DNA of 64,000 nucleotides from Eublepharis macularius (lineage: Eukaryota > Chordata > Lepidosauria > Squamata > Eublepharidae): the NCBI RefSeq assembly GCF_028583425.1, contig NC_072795.1, positions 12,547,001-12,611,000 on the forward strand, written 5' to 3'. Every line of letters begins with the position of its first letter. Within the stretch, counting starts at the first letter, position 1. The notes beneath the pieces were generated by a model that was not told where the DNA came from, ran no database searches, and saw only the letters and a list, made by a program, of their open reading frames with translations. Made by a program: the position numbers and the translations under genes. Shown piece after piece: positions 59,090 to 64,000 of the stretch.

Positions 59090-59168
59090 GGTTCGAGTTC
59101 AGTAGCACCTTAAAAGCCAGTAAGACTTTTGAGGGTATAAACTTCTGAGAGCTGAGCTCAGAGAGAAG
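59090..59168. mobile_element. PLE terminal fragment
   Basis: 'gttcgagttcagtagcaccttaaaagccagtaagacttttgagggtataaacttctgagagctgagctc' is one decayed arm. Confidence 0.5.
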
Positions 59169-59612
59169 TAAGATCTGCGTCTTTTTTTTTGATAGATCAC
59201 ACCGTGAGCCGTTCAGCGCTACATTCTTTGCAAGAATCCTAGCAACCAGCGGCTGCTAGGTAGTCTACCAGATGTTGATCAGTGATCGGACATTTCCCTT
59301 CTACTCAACTTAAGCGCAACTGAAATCAAGAAGAATGGTTCCAAAAAATATTACAAAGGTGGCCAGTTTCTGTATTCTCAGGTGCCACAATGTTCTCCAT
59401 GTTGGAAATACAATGCCTTGTGTAGTACAGAGAAGGCAGAAGACACAGACTACCTGCAGGGGGCAGCAGACCTGACAGTTAGACAGATGGCAGAGTGGGA
59501 TCCTTCTTTCCTCCTCTCTTCTGTCCTCCTTGCCTGTCTCCAGATTGATATTCTTAGGCTACTTCCTACTTCTTCCCGGAAGTCCCCCTTTCCTTGTTTA
59601 GTGACGCAGTTA
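59169..59612. other. Unique sequence
   Basis: Nothing is recognised. Confidence 0.35.
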
Positions 59613-59824
59613 GCAGGGCCGGTGCCAGGGTTTCTGGTGCCTGAGGCAAGATATTTACATGCCCCCCATGCCCCATGTGGGCATGCGAAGCGTGCATGTG
59701 CTCCAGCCCTGTGCAATGACGTCACTTGTGACATCATCATGCAGGAGTGTCCCCCTCACCTGAGGCAGGCAGCACAGTGAAGGGACGGGGAGGTGGCCTG
59801 CTTCCCTGCTCGCTTCCCCACTGA
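59613..59824 (+). mobile_element. hAT-like left end, CAGGGCCGGTGCCAGGG type
   Basis: CAGGGCCGGTGCCAGGGTTT followed by 'ctggtgcctgaggcaag' is the typical left end of a widespread hAT group. The right end is not found; the piece stops at the GAGCCAAGC MITE. Confidence 0.55.
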
Positions 59825-60026
59825 GAGCCAAACTACAAGTGACGTCTTACACAGGTTGGACACTTGTCAGCCTCCCTCAAGTGTTGATGGGAAACGTAGG
59901 CATCCTGGTCTTGCAGCTGTAATGGAGAGCCAAGCTGTAAAACCAGGGCGCCTACATTTCCCATCAAAACTTGAGGGAAGCTGACAAGTGTCCAACCTGT
60001 GTAAGGCGTCACTTGTAGCTTGGCTC
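59825..60026. mobile_element. Palindromic MITE, GAGCCAAGC family
   Basis: The ends are GAGCCAAACTACAAGTGACG and ACTTGTAGCTTGGCTC. It is the same length (202 bp) as the copy at 808-1009. Flanking triplets TGA and TCA match at 2 of 3. Confidence 0.82.
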
Positions 60027-60535
60027 TCAGTGCCACACCACCTGGACGCCCAGCTCGCCGGGAGCTGAGTTGAGGAAGGCGGCAGTGGCGAAGGGGCAGA
60101 GAGGCGAGCAGGGACACAGCCCACTTCTGGGTCATGAGGGGGGGTCGTTGGGGGCTGGCATAGCACCTCCTCTGAAGTTCAGCTCTCGAGGTGGCTGCTG
60201 GCACCGCCTCCATGGTATCTCTTCTGTTTCTTTCAGCTTTCTGTCAAAGTTGTAGTTGCTGAATAAACTCTCTTCATTCACTCCTTAATCAGACTCAAGA
60301 TAATTCCTAAGATATATCATGCCCTACACTCCAGACACGGATTTAGGGTCTAGTGCTGCTCACCAGCCCAAATGTTTCCCACCTGAAAACGTCCCGGGGA
60401 GCTTCTATTCTAAAAGATGTGTATAACATCAGTACACATAAAGTTTCCCCAGTGGGACAAACAGCAGCTCCGTACGCCCATTGCCAAGCAGGAAAAGGAA
60501 TGGCGGGGGCTGGGGCTGGGGAAGGCTTCAGTCTA
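60027..60535. other. Unique sequence
   Basis: Nothing is recognised. Confidence 0.3.
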
Positions 60536-60740
60536 CAGATGCCAACCTCCAGGTGGGGCCTGCAGCTCTTCCAGAATCGCAACTGATCTCCAGACTTCAG
60601 AGATCAGTTCCCTGGGAGTAAACGGCCATTTTGAAGGATGGATTCTATGGCATTAGACCCTGTTGAGGTCCCGAGCCCTGCCCTCCCCTGGCTCCTCCCC
60701 CAAATCTCCAGGAATTTCCCAACCTGTTGGCAACCCCAGC
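60536..60740 (+). mobile_element. hAT-like MITE, TAGGGTTGCCA family
   Basis: Blocks in order from 'acagatgccaacctccaggtgg' to 'cccaacctgttggcaacccca'. Confidence 0.85.
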
Positions 60741-61343
60741 CCCTTCCCCCCATGCATTGTGGTCCCAATCCTAATCAGGCTTTCAAAGTCATGGAAAGTG
60801 AGTTCCGAGCATGGAACTCCAGCCACAAACCTGATAGGCCACGAGGAGGCCACGAGGATTTTGGAACGTGGCAACAGGACCTCATTTTTACAAGACTCTT
60901 TGCCTTGGCTGGCCTCTGCCAGCTCCCTTGCCCCTTGCAAGCCTCCGCAGGCGTCTTGTCCCGCTACCTGTTCTGCATTCCAAACCTATCTCCATCGCCT
61001 CTTGGGCCCAAGATTTTGCTTCTGCTTTGAAAGAGCTGCTTCAGCCCAGTCCTGCAAGGAGGGTGCAACCCCACCCCAATGCGTGCCATTCCCACTGACT
61101 GGTGTCACGTCTTGCTGTTTTATTTTTTAAAGCCTGTGAGCTGAGGAGATTAGCATTGCTGGCAGTGGGTCCAGTAAGCTGGCCTTTGGGGCCGAGGCTT
61201 GTGACAGATAGCAACAACTGTGGTTATACGTGGCCCTTCTAGACAGATTAGTGCCTCACTCAAAGCTGTGAACGAGATAAGTGCCAGGAGCTAGTGGCAC
61301 CCCCGAAGAGGTGTGGGCACTCCTTTTGGCCCAGCTCTGAACT
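60741..61343. other. Mostly unique, with an S3 SINE 3' fragment
   Basis: Positions 61207-61275 (agcaacaactgtggttatacgtggcccttctagacagattagtgcctcactc) are the 3' end of an S3 SINE on the minus strand. Confidence 0.45.
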
Positions 61344-61529
61344 TAGGGTTGCCAGCCTCCAGGCGGTAGCTGGAGATCTCCTGGAATTACAACTGAGCTC
61401 CAGGCCACAGGGTTCAGTTCCCCTGGAGAAAATGACTGTTTTGGAGGGTGGAGTCCCCCAAACCCTGCTCTCTCCAGGCTCCATCCCCCAAACCCCCAGG
61501 AATTTCTCAACCTGGAGCTGGCAACCCTA
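61344..61529 (+). mobile_element. hAT-like MITE, TAGGGTTGCCA family
   Basis: Intact ends TAGGGTTGCCAGCC and GCTGGCAACCCTA, with about 30 bp deleted in the middle. The flanking octamers differ. Confidence 0.9.
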
Positions 61530-63054
61530 CAGGCATTGAGTAAAACCTACACTCCTGCTTGACTCTTGAGAGCGCTGCTGCCATGTCTGAGCCCCATCCA
61601 TACCAATTTTGATTCTTTTCTGCTGGACACAGTGTATCTAGCTATAGCTCAATATCACTTTGCTAGTGTCATAACTCTTTGTCATAACTATTCTTTTCTC
61701 AGGCTTTCACAGATGTTTACCTGTTGGACTCTAACAGCTTCCAGTGTTTGCGACCTTGTGCTCATTCCCAGACAGTGCTGTGTCTTGCCTCCTAGTAACT
61801 CATCATGATGTCACAAATATGTGAAACGTTCTCACGCAAAGAAAGCGCCAAAGTATTGTTTACAGTTGGGAGGGGGGAGGAAGGAGTAAACGAGAAGGTA
61901 AAAGAGAAGCGTCTCTCACATGATGTCATTCCTGTCAACTTCTACTCATGCTGCTTAGATGCCTGCCTTGCTTCTAAGTAGTCCTATGGACCTGAATATA
62001 GACATGATCTGATTTCTGAATAAAAGCCATTTGACTAAGTACTGGTGTCCTACTGCAAATGGACCAGAGATCTGTCTGCTGTATCCTGTCATCCATAGCC
62101 TGACTGTTGCCATCTCCTCTACTCTGCAGGATAGAGGCTAAACCATCATAAGGCTTGTGGCGCTCAGAACCACCAGGCATTGGGGTTGCAAATGTACACT
62201 CAGTGACCCTTGGGATTAGCCCCACAGCACCCATTGGACAAAAAGCTTAGCCACACCTTGGTCAGGGGTAGTTTCAGCTGCACAAAGGGCTACTTGTGTG
62301 AATGCATTTCTGCTGACTCTTACCCTCTGATTCCTCCCATTCTGGGCAGCTGCCCTATCTCTTTGGCGCCGTAGCTGATTGGCACGGGATCCTTGTCAAG
62401 GAAATGGATGGGGCAGAAGCGAAAGGCTGGACGAGAGGAAGGTGGTACTCCTCAGCTGGACTTCGGGAGGTGACATCAAGAGAGATAAAGCATATCGGAG
62501 GAGGCTTGCGAGCCGGCATTGAGTTGGGGCTGACTCACCACCCGGCACCTTTATCAGTTCGCAAGCCTCGGGAGAGAAAGGGATCTTGGATCACGCCTCA
62601 TTCATCATTCTCCTTCAGCAGGTTTTCTGGGCTGAGCTGCAAGAATCAGAAAATGCCGGATCAGACCAACTGTAGCCTAGCTAGCGGAAGCGGACACTTT
62701 CTCATAATTCGCTGCTCTCTCCCACTTGCCGAGCTCATTTGCTCCCATAAGACTTACAGGCTAGAAGTCGACGTGATGCTTGAGACACAGGAAACATCGT
62801 CTAACTGTCTCTGTGTGTGTGTTAATGCAAGGGGGAGCTCCCTCAACATTTGATCAGAGCAATATTGGGAATGCTTATTCTTTTCTCCATGGGCTGGTTC
62901 TCCAATCAAAGCAGTCACCACATTTTCAGCTGTATTCCCACCCCTGGGGAACACACCAATGCTCTTTCTCTCTCTAAAATATAACCCCATGGGATAAATA
63001 TAGGGTTCCAAGGCATGGCTCGGCGACCAGTGGGAGATGGGGGAGCTGGAGGCT
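61530..63054. other. Unique block, about 1.5 kb
   Basis: The longest repeat-free stretch of the window. A 149-codon frame at 62404-62853 has no known domain. Positions 62490-62790 are the least redundant and could be conserved, which is untested. Confidence 0.35.
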
Positions 63055-63057
63055 TCC

Positions 63058-63232
63058 AGGTTGGAGAGTGATGTTATTGTGCTGGAGGGGTGACACTCTA
63101 GCATTCACCCCAAACTCTATGGTTTAACCATAGAGTTTCGGGTGAATGCTAGAGCATTAACAGACACAATGATGTCACTTCCAAGTCATGCTTGAAGTAA
63201 TGTCATCATGTTTTTGATGCTGATAGTGCCCT
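63058..63232. mobile_element. Foldback, CTAGCATTC family
   Basis: Arms 'actctagcattcaccccaaactctatggtt' and 'aaccatagagtttcgggtgaatgctagag' are nearly perfect. Outer parts pair weakly (gtgatgttattgtg, cacaatgatgtcac). A decayed copy lies at 21200-21356. Confidence 0.78.
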
Positions 63233-63450
63233 CCCCATTTTGCCAAGTATTTCCTTCCACTGCCTAGCTGAATAGTGGCATGCAATGGGAGCTGGGGGTG
63301 GGAGATCTCCCACCCCCACCTGGAATCTGGCAACCTTAAGTTAATACCAGCTGAGAGGAGGGAGAGTTTTAGAAGACAAACGGAACATGGGCCTGTCACT
63401 ATTGCTCTGGCCTTAGACGAGGTGCCCTACCACTTCACCATAGGCAGGTA
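63233..63450. other. Short hAT-like piece plus unique sequence
   Basis: 63286-63338 (ggagctgggggtgggagatctcccacccccacctggaatctggcaacctta) is a right-end remnant of the TAGGGTTGCCA family. The rest is unique. Confidence 0.4.
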
Positions 63451-63665
63451 TAGGGTTGCCAGCCTCCAGGTGGTAGCTGGAGATCTCCTGGAATTACAAC
63501 ATTTCCAGGCAACAGAGATCCGTTCTTCTGGAGAAAATGGCTGCTCTGGAGGGTGAACTCTATGGTGTTATACCCCACCAACCCTTCCCCTCCCCAAAAC
63601 CCACCTTGTCCTGGCTCCACCCCCCAAATCTCCAGGAATTTTCTAACCTGGACCTGGCAACCCTA
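63451..63665 (+). mobile_element. hAT-like MITE, TAGGGTTGCCA family, exact TSD
   Basis: The ends are TAGGGTTGCCAGCC and CCTGGCAACCCTA. GGCAGGTA is duplicated exactly (63443-63450, 63666-63673). This copy defines the family boundaries and the 8-bp TSD. Confidence 0.97.
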
Positions 63666-64000
63666 GGCAGGTACCTATTGGCTCCTCCTCAGCCGCCCCA
63701 TTGTAGACCAGCCCTCAGACGTTATGTTTGCTGGATTTCTATTTCACTCATGCCCCTTAATGGCACCTCAGGGCCCATGCTTCTCCCATGCCTGTTGCCA
63801 CTGCCATCCCAACCAGGAGGTGGAGGAAGATGCCCCTTGCCAACTTCCTTCCTGACCCTCTGAATTTTCCATTCCCCAAGACTCCAGATGGGGCTACCCT
63901 GTGGTTGACTACAACACCTCGGAGCCCGTTCTATTGACTCTTCCCTGGTTCCCTGGGCAGCCTTCCAGGCTGCTTCTTTGCCTCTACTTCTCTCCCCCCT
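63666..64000. other. Unique sequence
   Basis: Nothing is recognised up to the end of the window. Confidence 0.35.

Overview
The window reads as intergenic or intronic DNA of a squamate reptile, probably a lizard and possibly a gecko. I infer this from the repeats: CR1, L2 and L1 LINEs, tRNA-derived SINEs with the GGTGTAGTGGTTAAG promoter region, a 5S rRNA-derived SINE, Penelope-like elements (PLEs) and many short hAT-like and Harbinger-like palindromes. The species call is an inference. I recognise no complete cellular protein-coding gene and no functional tRNA or rRNA gene. The only coding remnants I can support belong to retroelements: L2 (15.5-15.8 kb, minus), a GIY-YIG region of a PLE (32.0-32.4 kb, minus), CR1 (32.6-32.9 and 52.1-53.2 kb, minus) and L1 ORF2 (35.3-35.6 kb, minus). 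A single 39-bp exon-like interval with good splice signals lies at 23916-23954.

Layout. 0-10 kb: CR1 remnants, a GAGCCAAGC palindrome, paired SINEs, a hAT palindrome with exact 8-bp target-site duplications (TSDs), a PLE-type 51-bp tandem array (5959-6264), and a LINE containing a SINE containing a hAT-like element. 10-20 kb: a Harbinger-like palindrome, a 5S-SINE, about 1 kb of unique sequence, a hAT element split by an L2 LINE which is itself split by a Harbinger-like palindrome, then more hAT-like copies. 20-30 kb: a GTAT microsatellite split by a hAT element, unique DNA with the exon-like interval, a hAT copy interrupted by a 5S-SINE, a foldback carrying a PLE fragment with a 12-bp TSD, and a GC-rich hAT-like element. 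30-40 kb: a PLE 3' region (GIY-YIG remnant plus terminal repeat), CR1, L1, a 47-bp tandem array, a long CTTT tract and a three-layer PLE nest with 14-bp and 12-bp TSDs. 40-54 kb: hairpins, SINEs, CTTT repeats, Harbinger-like copies including one nested inside another inside a CR1, and several unique blocks. 54-64 kb: SINE pairs, a hAT element with an exact TSD, LINE 3' ends, unique blocks and more hAT-like copies.

Two themes stand out. First, the terminal repeats of at least two PLE subfamilies contain a hammerhead-ribozyme-like core (CTGANGA, hairpin, GAAA). One of these terminal repeats lies directly downstream of a GIY-YIG coding remnant in this window, and related termini have expanded into tandem arrays of 51 bp and 47 bp. 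Second, much of the non-unique DNA is non-autonomous palindromic transposons whose insertion order can be read from TSDs. Unique blocks near 11, 19, 24, 47, 51, 54, 58 and 62 kb are the only places where cis-regulatory sequence seems plausible. I cannot test conservation here.
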